Source: JAAYJR01 sp964540755
GTDB taxonomy: Bacteria > Bacteroidota > Bacteroidia > Bacteroidales > Prolixibacteraceae
DNA: 28,659 nucleotides
Assembly: GCA_964540755.1 (NCBI GenBank)
Contig: CAZIOB010000131.1
Span: 1-28,659 of the forward strand
Reading direction: 5' to 3'
In this document: piece by piece, positions 1-7,748 of the stretch
How the letters are laid out: the number at the start of each line of letters is the position of its first letter
Position numbering within the stretch: the first letter of the stretch is position 1
Position numbers and translations under genes: made by a program
The notes under the pieces: generated by a model
Told to the model about the DNA's origin: nothing
Seen by the model: the letters and a program-made list of their open reading frames with translations, nothing else
Database searches by the model: none

Positions 1-120
1 GAAATTTTCTCAAAAAACGGAGGATTTGTGTTCAACACTGTCCATAACATACAGGCTAATGTACCTGTTGAAAATATTATTGCAATGTTCAGGGCAATAA
101 AGGAGTTTAATGGCCATTAA
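1..120 (+). CDS. Uroporphyrinogen decarboxylase-family protein, C-terminal end (partial)
   Basis: Frame 1 is open from the left edge and stops with TAA at 118-120, giving 39 residues. The tail reads GGFVFNTVHNIQANVPVENI and then a final helix. This is the characteristic C-terminal signature of the uroporphyrinogen decarboxylase (URO-D) fold family (seen in sequence, compared with family memory). In polysaccharide-degrading Bacteroidota such proteins are commonly not HemE but cobalamin-type methyltransferase relatives inside sugar-catabolism loci. With only the tail visible, HemE and the methyltransferase-like group cannot be separated. The next gene lies on the opposite strand, so this gene ends a rightward unit. 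Confidence 0.7.
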   Translation, partial: EIFSKNGGFVFNTVHNIQANVPVENIIAMFRAIKEFNGH

Positions 121-476
121 AAAAGGAATAATTATAAAAAATGTAATTAAAAGCAATTAAAATAAGTGAGAGCAGAATTATTAATCAGTAGATGACAAAG
201 ATTGTTATTTAAGCCAACTAAAAAAATTATATGTATTTATACAAATGTAAAAGTATATTGTTAACCGGATAAGATAGCCGTAATTTTTATGGCTAACTAT
301 ATCCCTTCAGCCTCCCGCGTCTTGCAATAATAATTGGAGCTTCGTATTTTGGGCTTCAAAGAGATAATGCTAAACGAATTTAAATTCAAAGAATTTTATG
401 ACCGGCCAATGGAATGGAACCCGGAATGAATATAAGGGATTTTTGTTTTGACGGTATTGTTTATGAAATAATGAAT
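121..476. other. Intergenic stretch between convergent genes, nothing clear
   Basis: About 356 bp of AT-rich sequence separates the stop of the URO-D-family gene from the stop of the minus-strand fucosidase. The only structure seen is a weak inverted repeat near 275-292 (AGCC / GGCT around an AT-rich loop). I see no convincing ORF, RNA gene or strong terminator. Confidence 0.5.
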
Positions 477-1880
477 TTACTGCAGTACTCCATCTTGTGG
501 TGAGGAAGGCTGAACCAGGTCGTCTAACGAACGGTCAAACTCCAGTTTTATGACCGGAACCGTGTTGCATAGTTCATTTGCGGGAATATTTATAAGGTTA
601 AGGTAGGCTTTTTGTTCGGGATCATTATGGTCAGAAGGACTGAATCTGACTGTGAAGTCCACTTTCCGGCCGTTGTTCAGCAATGTGGCACTTAACGGAG
701 CTACATTAACAGGTTTTAATTTTACAGCATTGGCAACAAGTTCCCTGTTCAGGTGGACGTACAATATGCTGTCTCGCTGTGTGAGCGTTACCTCGCGGTT
801 GGATGTAAGAAAGGAAGCGGGCAGGACATTTTCCAGTGATTCCTTTACAGTTTCATACCAATTTCCTATTCGTTTCAGAATAGCTGTGCTTTCTTTGTTA
901 ATTGTACCATCTGCCATGGGACCGACATTTAGCAAATAATTAGCATCACGTGTCAGGTAACGGTCAATACTCCGTATCAGGTGGCGGTCAGTGTAATAAT
1001 CTTCATTAACGCGATATCCCCAACTTTCCTTTCCGACTGACTGACATGCTTCGGTGGGCTTTTTAAAAGTTATTGTATCATCGGGTGCGTAATCACGTTC
1101 AGGAGTTCCAAAATCTCCTTCATCGAAACCCCTGTCGTTAATAACGGCATTGGGTTGTAAGTCTCTTATTAACTGGTTAAGGCCAGGGTCCTCATCAACA
1201 TCATCACGCCAGCGAATTGCGTCCCACCAAAATCCATGTATCTCACCATAGTTTGTGCACAATTCAGTCACCTGAGCTCTCATATAATCAATATATTTGT
1301 TAAGGTTGGGAGAATCACCCGGTTGTGGAGGTATCTCATGGGCACGTCCTTTATTTGGATAATTCGGATGATTATTGTCCACATTGGAATAATAGAGGCA
1401 TAGCGGAATATTTCTTCTGTGACAGGCATCTGATATCATCCTGATAATATCGCGCCCATAAGGCGAGTTCATTGTGTTGAAAGAAGTCTGTTTAGTGTCC
1501 CAAAGACAAAATCCATCAATATGTTTGGTGGTAACAGTCAAGTATTTCATGCCCGCTTCCTCCATCAGATCGAGCCATTTGTCAGGTTCGAACCTGACAG
1601 GATTCCACTTATCAATAAGTTTAATATATTCGCTTCTTGGAACCCTTCCGCGGTACTGATGTTGTTCATGCCATCCCGGGATGGAGTATAATCCCCAGTG
1701 AATGAACATACCAAACCTTTTTTTAAAAAACCAGTCGCGCCCATCGCCAAATCTGTGAATTTTATCATAAGAATTATTTAGGGCTGTTTCTTCAATCCGG
1801 GCATTTAAAGGGAAAACAGAAGAAATTCCTAAACCAGACACCCCGCAACCTACTGAATATAAAAAATTACGTCGTTTCAT
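477..1880 (-). CDS. GH29 alpha-L-fucosidase, Tat-exported
   Basis: This is a 467-aa retaining glycoside hydrolase family 29 protein that should release terminal alpha-L-fucose from glycans outside the cytoplasm. The start is placed at 1880 (MKRRNFLYSV) rather than 1913, because the upstream in-frame ATG lies within the promoter module. The N-terminus carries twin arginines followed by FLYSVGCGVSGLGI, a Tat-type signal. Visible GH29 features are RFGMFIHWGLYS (~55-66), TTKHIDGFCLWD (~117-128), GFWWD with the likely nucleophile Asp220, FGTPERD with the probable acid/base Glu261, and NYLLNVGPMADGTI before a C-terminal beta domain. It is divergent from the sulfatase at 2126. The other GH29 genes here have Sec or lipoprotein signals. 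Linkage specificity cannot be read from sequence. Confidence 0.9.
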   Translation of the reverse strand: MKRRNFLYSVGCGVSGLGISSVFPLNARIEETALNNSYDKIHRFGDGRDWFFKKRFGMFIHWGLYSIPGWHEQHQYRGRVPRSEYIKLIDKWNPVRFEPDKWLDLMEEAGMKYLTVTTKHIDGFCLWDTKQTSFNTMNSPYGRDIIRMISDACHRRNIPLCLYYSNVDNNHPNYPNKGRAHEIPPQPGDSPNLNKYIDYMRAQVTELCTNYGEIHGFWWDAIRWRDDVDEDPGLNQLIRDLQPNAVINDRGFDEGDFGTPERDYAPDDTITFKKPTEACQSVGKESWGYRVNEDYYTDRHLIRSIDRYLTRDANYLLNVGPMADGTINKESTAILKRIGNWYETVKESLENVLPASFLTSNREVTLTQRDSILYVHLNRELVANAVKLKPVNVAPLSATLLNNGRKVDFTVRFSPSDHNDPEQKAYLNLINIPANELCNTVPVIKLEFDRSLDDLVQPSSPQDGVLQ

Positions 1881-1972
1881 ATGATTAAAATTAATTATTT
1901 TTAAAGGTATCATATGGAACTCGCATGAGTTTTAATCATACTCTTGGGTGATTTTACAATCATGCTCGTTTC
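1881..1972 (-). promoter_or_regulatory. Promoter/operator module copy A (92 bp)
   Basis: Read on the minus strand, the module begins GAAACGAGC and ends directly at the fucosidase ATG. It contains half-sites GCATGATTG (1957-1965) and GTATGATTA (1933-1941), offset by 24 bp. The first overlaps an imperfect palindrome related to GATTGTACAATC. Next come ACTCATGCGAGT and the box TACCTTTA (1902-1909), close to the Bacteroidota -7 consensus TAnnTTTG, and then an AT-rich leader. Transcription should start about 13-16 nt before the ATG. The same 92-bp arrangement recurs at 16465, 17669 and, interrupted, at 21615. Confidence 0.8.
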
Positions 1973-2125
1973 ATAATTATTGATTTTTGTTTATAATATA
2001 CGAAATTTTTTGTTAAACTTCTAAATTATTAACTTAGTGGCGGGAAAGGGAAATAGAGGTTTCATTATTTTATATGTTTACACTGCCAACTTTAAAATAT
2101 AATTTTAACTATAAATACAATTACT

Positions 2126-3655
2126 ATGAAGAACTTAATAACAAGTTGCTTATCAGTATTTTTTCTGGCGATGTTAATGCCGGGCTGCAATAACAATTCA
2201 AAGATGTCAAATATCATTATGGTTATAACCGATGACCAGGGTTATGCAGATATATCTGCCCATGGCAGCCCCGACGTTCTCACTCCCGGCATGGATAAGC
2301 TGGAATCAGAGGGGATCAGTCTCACCGATTTTCATGCCAGTCCCACTTGCGCCCCCACAAGATCAGCTATAATGACAGGCAGGCATCCCTTTAAAAATGG
2401 AATTACCCATACAATTCTTGAAAGGGAACGGATGGCCCTGGGATTAACTACCCTGCCTGAGGTATTGAAAAGAGGTGGATATACCTGTGGAATATTTGGG
2501 AAATGGCATCTTGGCGATGAGCAGGAATATCAACCGGGCAGTCGTGGATTTGATGAAGTGTTTGTTCATGGGGCAGGAGGCATAGGCCAGGCCTATCCCG
2601 GATCCTGTGCCGATGTGCCGGATAATGGATATTTTGATCCAGTCATTAATCATAATGGAGTTTTCGTTAAAACAAAAGGTTTCTGTACTGATGTGTTTTT
2701 TGCACAGGCTACTTCATGGATAAAGGATAAACTGAATGAAAACAGGCCATTTTTTGCTTATATTGCAACAAATGCCCCTCACGGGCCGTTCATTGCGCCT
2801 GAAAAATACAAAGAAAAATTTAAAAAGCAGGGTTATCCTGAACATGCTCAGGGTTTCTATGGAATGATAGAAAATATTGACGACAATCTTGGAAAACTGA
2901 TGGCCGGAATAGATGAATGGGGAATTGCCGGTAATACAATATTTATATTTATGTCTGACAATGGTAAAACTTTTCCGGGAGGCAATAATGACATTCATGG
3001 TGAAACATATAATGCCGGTATGAGAGGTTTTAAGGGAAGTCCTTATGAAGGCGGGACAAGAGTTCCTTTTTTTATCAGATGGTCCGGCAAATTCAAAGCC
3101 GGAAGGGAAATAGATGTTCTGCTGAATCACTATGATATCCTGCCTACTCTTGCAGATATTACCAATATCGATATATCAGATATATCTTCTGGCATGGACG
3201 GACAAAGTTTTCTTCCATATTTGGAAAGTGAATCCTTTGTGGGAGAGGAGAGATACCGTTTTGTGCATGTAGGCAGATGGCCTCTCGATCCTGATAATGT
3301 TGCAGGCATGGAAATAAATCCGAACTGGCTTGGCACTAAAGAAAGTTCTGATCCTGATAATCATAAATATAATAATTGTGCTGTCAGGACTGAAAGATAC
3401 AGATTTGTAAACAACAGTGAATTATATGATTTGTTTGAAGATCCCGGGGAAACAAATAACGTGGCATCAAAGTATCCTGAAGTGGTTGATCAGATAAGGG
3501 AAGCTTACGATAAATGGTGGCAGGAGGCCAGGCCTCTTATGGTTAACGAAAATGTCCCTTTGGCAAAAGAGAGGCCATACTGGGTTAACTATTACAAGCA
3601 AAAAGAATCCCGCGGTATCCCTGAGTGGAAAGTTCCGGAACCGGACAAGGAATAA
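2126..3655 (+). CDS. S1-family sulfatase lipoprotein (CAPTR type)
   Basis: This 509-aa formylglycine-dependent sulfatase hydrolyses sulfate esters, most likely on a glycan. The signal peptide ends in LMPGC, making Cys21 the lipid-attachment site. TDDQG (Asp36/Asp37) and MSDNG (Asp278/Asn279) supply metal ligands. CAPTR at 75-79 is the Cys-to-formylglycine signature, followed by SAIMTGRH. GKWHLG (Lys126, His128) and NAPHGP (His219) are the usual active-site residues. The C-terminal region (SELYDLFEDPGETNNVA) is typical of arylsulfatase-like S1 proteins. It needs a sulfatase-maturing enzyme, none of which is in this window. It is divergent from the fucosidase and may share regulation through the 1881-1972 module, but no separate promoter was convincing. 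Substrate subfamily is not assigned. Confidence 0.9.
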   Translation: MKNLITSCLSVFFLAMLMPGCNNNSKMSNIIMVITDDQGYADISAHGSPDVLTPGMDKLESEGISLTDFHASPTCAPTRSAIMTGRHPFKNGITHTILERERMALGLTTLPEVLKRGGYTCGIFGKWHLGDEQEYQPGSRGFDEVFVHGAGGIGQAYPGSCADVPDNGYFDPVINHNGVFVKTKGFCTDVFFAQATSWIKDKLNENRPFFAYIATNAPHGPFIAPEKYKEKFKKQGYPEHAQGFYGMIENIDDNLGKLMAGIDEWGIAGNTIFIFMSDNGKTFPGGNNDIHGETYNAGMRGFKGSPYEGGTRVPFFIRWSGKFKAGREIDVLLNHYDILPTLADITNIDISDISSGMDGQSFLPYLESESFVGEERYRFVHVGRWPLDPDNVAGMEINPNWLGTKESSDPDNHKYNNCAVRTERYRFVNNSELYDLFEDPGETNNVASKYPEVVDQIREAYDKWWQEARPLMVNENVPLAKERPYWVNYYKQKESRGIPEWKVPEPDKE

Positions 3656-3736
3656 ATTTCCTTAAAAAATCTGTGAGTGTCAGATAGTTTTGAATATTTA
3701 TATTCAGAGATTTATAATTTTTTTATCACTGTGATT
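3656..3736. terminator. Weak hairpins between convergent genes
   Basis: The gap between the sulfatase stop and the T9SS gene stop contains ATCTG/CAGAT (3669-3673 with 3681-3685, loop of 7) and a short GAATAT/ATATTC palindrome just after it. Both are short and AT-rich. A bidirectional terminator is plausible from position only. Confidence 0.3.
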
Positions 3737-5818
3737 TTATTCCTTTATTAGTTTACCTGTATATATTTGATTACCTATAATTATATGGTATATATAAATT
3801 CCGTGTGGAAATGCTCTCATGTTTATTCTTTCTCTGTTTTTAAGGATTTCATTTATAAATTTTTTCCCCCTGATATCAAAAAGTTCAAAAACACCCTTTT
3901 TATAATTTTCCGGAAAATTGATGTAAAGGTAGTCTGGCACAGGATTGGGATAAATATTTATTCTAAGATGATCATGGGTTATATATTTTGTATCTGTAGT
4001 TTCGGAATAAACACACAATTCAAAGGTAGCAGAAGCAGAGGCACCTTCAATATCAGTAGCAGTGACAAGTATATGATAACATCCTGTGTCGGGCAGCATT
4101 GGATATGCAAATAAAGTGTCATTAGTATAAATCATAAAATCCGGAAGTGGTATTGAGTCGGACTGACATACTGCTATTGAAAGCTGATCCCCGTAATCAA
4201 CATCATCAAAAAGTTGACCCGGAACAGAACTGATCTGAATTGCCGCAGACTGTCCTGCAGTAATACTGGAATCCGGCAAACTGTCAACAACAAAAGGCGC
4301 GTCATTGATCCCGGTTATATTCAGATCAACCCGTGCTGTGTCGCAATTACCCTTATTATCACATAGTCTGTAAAAGAATTCGTCATTACCATTATAATCC
4401 TGTTCCGGTTCATATTTAAAGTTACCATTTGCAGGATCCCATGAACTTATTTTGCCATGCAGGGGTTCTCCCCCTGTGATTATTTCCCAGCTATTTGGTT
4501 CATTATTGCTGGTAGTGTCATTTGAGCCGACAGACTCACTTATAATACTATCCTCATCCAGGAAAAACTCATTATCAACGGCTGCCGGCACATCCTGATC
4601 CGGGAAATAATTTGAATAATAATAAGTTCCTGTAGTATTATTTAACCACCGACTCAAACTTTCATCCCAATAAAATGTATTATAGCTGACACGCATATGA
4701 TTAAAAGATATCTCAGTTTCATCATCATACATATTTGGAATAATTAAATCCGGGTAGCTATATGCATTATCATAGCTATATTCTTCTTTATAAGTAGCTA
4801 TCCATTTATGTCCAGACTGATTCCAGTAGAATTCGCTATATCTGATCATATTATTATAAGTATCATAGTTATATTCCTGTTTCCAGTCAGACAGCCACCT
4901 TCTTGAATATCCATCCCAGTAATATCCGGATACCTGAGTCAGATTTTCGCCCGGATCATATGCATACTCTTCTTTTCTTTCAGATACCCACTGACTGCTT
5001 GTTGTATTATAGTAATAAGAGATATATAATGACAACAGTTCATTAGAATCATAAGTGTATTCCCCTTTGATAGAATTCACCCATTTGCTTTCGGTTTCAT
5101 CCCTGCAATAACCAAGGTATTGAGTTACATTGCCATTATGATCATAAGAGTAATCTGTTTTATAGGAAGCTATCCATATGCCTGCAGCTTCATCCCTGTA
5201 ATAAGAAATATATTGTGTTAATTTGTTATCATAGTAACTGAATTCTCCTTTAAAAGCGGGAATCCACTGATTTGTCGTTTCGTCACGGTCATAAGTGATA
5301 TATTGGGTCATATTTCCATTTCCGTCATAATCATATTCATCCTTATCATCTTTTATCCAGGTTTCGGTACTTTTATCAAAGTAATAATCAATATATTGAG
5401 TCAAATTTCCATTATCATAGGAGTACTCTTCTTTATATGAATTTATCCAAAGTCCGGTCGTTTGATCTTTGTCAAAGAGAATATATCTTGTCAACCTTCC
5501 TTTGTTATCATATGTGTATTGATATTTTTCATCAGGATTCCATTGGCTTATTAATGTATCCCATGATTGAATTACCAGACTATCAAGTTTTTGTTTTTGG
5601 GATTGTGAAGATTCACTGGCTATTAAATTTGTATTGGCATCATCATTAATTGAATAATATATATTGCGGTTGAGAATGACATCACTATATTCTTTACCGG
5701 GGAATATATTTTCTGTATTATGACTGTTTTTCCTGATGGCGATTTCATCACCAGATATTTTTCCTGTGACGAATGTAGGGATCAGGATCATAAATGCGAT
5801 TATTCGTATAAATGTCAT
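3737..5818 (-). CDS. Repeat-rich surface protein with cadherin/Ig-like domains and T9SS sorting domain
   Basis: This 693-aa exported protein has a Sec signal at ~1-23 (hydrophobic, IAFMILIPTFVTG). Residues ~101-400 hold eight regular and one degenerate repeat of about 30-31 residues. The pattern is roughly YxYDxxGNLTQYIxYYxDxxxxxWI followed by a charged (K/D)E end, reminiscent of YD/RHS-like strands but without an RHS core. Residues ~415-505 resemble a cadherin-like tandem domain (LDEDS, YEPEQDYNGNDEFFYRL, ending NDAP). A second Ig-like beta domain follows at ~510-605. Residues ~617-693 are a type A T9SS C-terminal domain (INIYPNPVPDYLYI, PHGIYIYHI, GKLIKE). It should be secreted across the outer membrane and anchored or released by T9SS. 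No enzymatic motif was found. It may be an adhesin or structural protein (inference). Confidence 0.8.
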   Translation of the reverse strand: MTFIRIIAFMILIPTFVTGKISGDEIAIRKNSHNTENIFPGKEYSDVILNRNIYYSINDDANTNLIASESSQSQKQKLDSLVIQSWDTLISQWNPDEKYQYTYDNKGRLTRYILFDKDQTTGLWINSYKEEYSYDNGNLTQYIDYYFDKSTETWIKDDKDEYDYDGNGNMTQYITYDRDETTNQWIPAFKGEFSYYDNKLTQYISYYRDEAAGIWIASYKTDYSYDHNGNVTQYLGYCRDETESKWVNSIKGEYTYDSNELLSLYISYYYNTTSSQWVSERKEEYAYDPGENLTQVSGYYWDGYSRRWLSDWKQEYNYDTYNNMIRYSEFYWNQSGHKWIATYKEEYSYDNAYSYPDLIIPNMYDDETEISFNHMRVSYNTFYWDESLSRWLNNTTGTYYYSNYFPDQDVPAAVDNEFFLDEDSIISESVGSNDTTSNNEPNSWEIITGGEPLHGKISSWDPANGNFKYEPEQDYNGNDEFFYRLCDNKGNCDTARVDLNITGINDAPFVVDSLPDSSITAGQSAAIQISSVPGQLFDDVDYGDQLSIAVCQSDSIPLPDFMIYTNDTLFAYPMLPDTGCYHILVTATDIEGASASATFELCVYSETTDTKYITHDHLRINIYPNPVPDYLYINFPENYKKGVFELFDIRGKKFINEILKNRERINMRAFPHGIYIYHIIIGNQIYTGKLIKE
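4619..5518 (-). repeat. Tandem ~92-bp coding repeats (nine units)
   Basis: The DNA encodes consecutive ~30-residue units beginning YTYDNKGRLT, YSYDNGNLT, YDYDGNGNMT, FSYYDNKLT, YSYDHNGNVT, YTYDSNELL, YAYDPGENLT, YNYDTYNNMI and YSYDNAYS. Conserved Tyr, Asp, Asn, Trp and terminal Glu positions show a common origin. Units have diverged in sequence, so this is an old protein repeat, not a recent tandem duplication or CRISPR array. The ninth unit carries an insertion before its FYWDESLSRWL segment. Confidence 0.8.
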
Positions 5819-6002
5819 ATTTTGCAGTGTTTTGTAAAATTTGTCATTATTTTATATTTCTAAACAAGATGGTTTGGTTAAGCAAAATCTTTTCATTAAA
5901 TACTTAATAGTAGGGTATTTGCTGATTTATGGATATAAATATATAAATATCAGTCTCATTAGATAGGAAAAAATGGTAAATTTTCATTAACGGGTCTGGT
6001 TT

Positions 6003-6022
6003 AAAAGGGCGCGAACCGCCTT
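6003..6022 (+). terminator. GC-rich hairpin, possible attenuator
   Basis: AAAGGGCG and CGCCTT can pair around CGAAC with one bulged G, within an otherwise AT-rich leader. No clean U-run follows, so termination would be weak. Its core (AAAAGGGCGC then CGCCTT) resembles the much stronger terminator at 9426-9448 in the same locus. Confidence 0.3.
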
Positions 6023-6153
6023 ACTTAAACGGATTATAAAATTTATCATGTTGGCTTTTAACTAATTACAAGAAATTTTAATAATAATTTTACTTTTTAT
6101 ACCGAACTCATCGGTTTTAATAATTTAAATTAGAAAATGGGATATTTAAATAC

Positions 6154-6176
6154 TTCCTGCTGAATTTTAGCAGGAA
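6154..6176 (+). promoter_or_regulatory. Leader hairpin 15 nt before the TPR/barrel gene
   Basis: TTCCTGCT (6154-6161) pairs perfectly with AGCAGGAA (6169-6176) across a 7-nt loop. The stem sits 15 nt upstream of the ATG at 6192, where it could affect ribosome access or transcript stability. There is no following U-run, so it is not a standard terminator. Confidence 0.4.
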
Positions 6177-6191
6177 TAAATTATCAACAGA

Positions 6192-7748
6192 ATGATAAAG
6201 AGAAAGTTTTTCAGGATAATCAGTGATTACCATATAATTCTATTAGTTCAAATATTTTTTATTATCTGTCCTTTTATTTCTTTTTCTCAGAGCCAAACAG
6301 ATTCATTGGCAAAATCAAGAGAATTATTTGATTCAGGTGAGTATAAGGAGGCCGGCAAATTATTAAGATTGCTTTATGAGAATAATCCGGATGATTTAAA
6401 CATTAACTGGCTATATGCCCAGTCTGCTTACTGGTCGGGAAAATTTAATAAATCGATGCTTCTTTATGAGAATGCGATTGAACAGCATCCGGAAAATTAT
6501 TATTTAAAACTGGATTACGGAATAAAGTTGGTTGATATCGGGGAGTTTGCTAAGGCATTAACCTTGCTTGAAAAATATCTTGCTTATGATAAACATGGGG
6601 CGGATGCTTTAATTGCCTTATCAAAAATGGCTTACTGGAAGGGAAATTATAATAAGGCAATTAGTGAGATTAACAAAGTACTTTCAAAAGATCCTGACAA
6701 TATTAAGGCAAAAGGATTACGAGATGAGATAATTATGGCAAAATCGCCATGGATTAAATTATCTTCAGGAGTAAAACAGGATGATCAGCCTTTGTTTTCC
6801 CTGATTCCCTCTTTGGATTTTGGATTTTCAAAAAATGCATATATTAATCCTTTGATCACCTTTGCTTTGCCACATTTTATATCTGAAAAAAACAGTTACA
6901 GTAGTATTGATGTTCTGTTAAGCAACAATATTAAGATCATTAAATACAAAGCCTCGCTGTTTTTTGAGGGGGGGATATATAAGCTTCCCACAAATGAAAT
7001 AATTCCGCAGGGAGGATTGAAACTAAGCAAAACCTTACTCCGGTATTTTGATCTTGAGCTTTTAGCTGAACACAAACCCTATTTGAATACGAAAGCTAAC
7101 ATGACCAATCCCATGAAAACGGTCAATTACGATTTTTCACTCAGCTTTTCAGGGAGAAGAGGCTGGATAGCGAGGCTTGGCCATAGGATAAATGATTTTT
7201 ATACTGAAAATAATAAAATTACTTCAACGGGTATTTGGTTGGTTTCTTCACCCCTGAAAATTGGGAAAACAGAATCCCGCCTGGGGTATGCTTACAGTTA
7301 CAGCGATTCTGAAGAAGACCGGTTTATACCCCGGAGGACTGTCGAAGAGATAATTGCTACGGGTGATTTTTATTCACAGATCAAAGGGGTTTATGATCCG
7401 TATTTTACTCCAAACGACCAAAGTATCAATTCAGTAATTTTTATGGTTAAATTTAATCCGGTAAAAAATTTTGAACTGGGATTGAAATCAACTTTTGGTT
7501 TCTATGCAACAACCCAAAATCCATACTTTTATCTTAACAGAAGGGGAAACCGGATTTTATTTATACAAAAAGACTATTACAGTGATAATTATCATCCATA
7601 TGAGGAATTGATTTATTTCAACTGGGATATAAGTAAAAAAATTTCATTGAGAACAGAATACGCCCTCACAAGTACATATTTTTACAAGAGTCACTACGGA
7701 CTGATTACACTTAATGTAATGTTTTGGAATGAAAAAGCTTCGAAATAA
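6192..7748 (+). CDS. TPR-containing outer-membrane beta-barrel protein (YaiO/BcsC/PgaA-like)
   Basis: This 518-aa protein starts with a hydrophobic export signal (HIILLVQIFFIICPFISFS, about residues 14-32). Three to four tetratricopeptide-like repeats follow at about 36-180 (ALTLLEKYLAYDKHGADALI, AISEINKVLSKDPDN). From ~185 onward there is a long run of alternating aromatic strands typical of an outer-membrane barrel. The TPR-then-barrel layout is that of porins and scaffolds in synthase-dependent exopolysaccharide secretion (BcsC, PgaA) and of YaiO-type proteins. Its last 20 bases overlap the GT2 synthase start, indicating translational coupling. Role by inference: guiding nascent polysaccharide through the periplasm and outer membrane. 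The barrel is shorter on the TPR side than BcsC. Confidence 0.8.
   Translation: MIKRKFFRIISDYHIILLVQIFFIICPFISFSQSQTDSLAKSRELFDSGEYKEAGKLLRLLYENNPDDLNINWLYAQSAYWSGKFNKSMLLYENAIEQHPENYYLKLDYGIKLVDIGEFAKALTLLEKYLAYDKHGADALIALSKMAYWKGNYNKAISEINKVLSKDPDNIKAKGLRDEIIMAKSPWIKLSSGVKQDDQPLFSLIPSLDFGFSKNAYINPLITFALPHFISEKNSYSSIDVLLSNNIKIIKYKASLFFEGGIYKLPTNEIIPQGGLKLSKTLLRYFDLELLAEHKPYLNTKANMTNPMKTVNYDFSLSFSGRRGWIARLGHRINDFYTENNKITSTGIWLVSSPLKIGKTESRLGYAYSYSDSEEDRFIPRRTVEEIIATGDFYSQIKGVYDPYFTPNDQSINSVIFMVKFNPVKNFELGLKSTFGFYATTQNPYFYLNRRGNRILFIQKDYYSDNYHPYEELIYFNWDISKKISLRTEYALTSTYFYKSHYGLITLNVMFWNEKASK

Larger units (their letters stand above)
5819..6191. other. Divergent intergenic region with several hairpins
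   Basis: This 373-bp region lies between the divergent T9SS gene and the exopolysaccharide locus. It holds three inverted repeats. A terminator-like GC-rich element at 6003-6022 resembles the one at 9426. ACCGA/TCGGT (6101-6115) is followed by TTTT. A perfect 8-bp stem lies at 6154-6176, just before the ATG at 6192. No exact TAnnTTTG box was identified in either direction. The cluster of hairpins suggests leader control of the exopolysaccharide genes, which is inference. Confidence 0.4.

Noticed and set aside
367..429. Small 20-codon ORF in the first intergenic region
   Set aside because: It is short, has no recognisable motif or ribosome-binding context, and occurs at a length expected by chance.
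4619..5518. Regularly spaced repeats as a possible CRISPR array
   Set aside because: The repeats are diverged, about 92 bp long, lie in frame within a 693-codon gene and encode a protein repeat. No identical repeat/spacer pattern is present.
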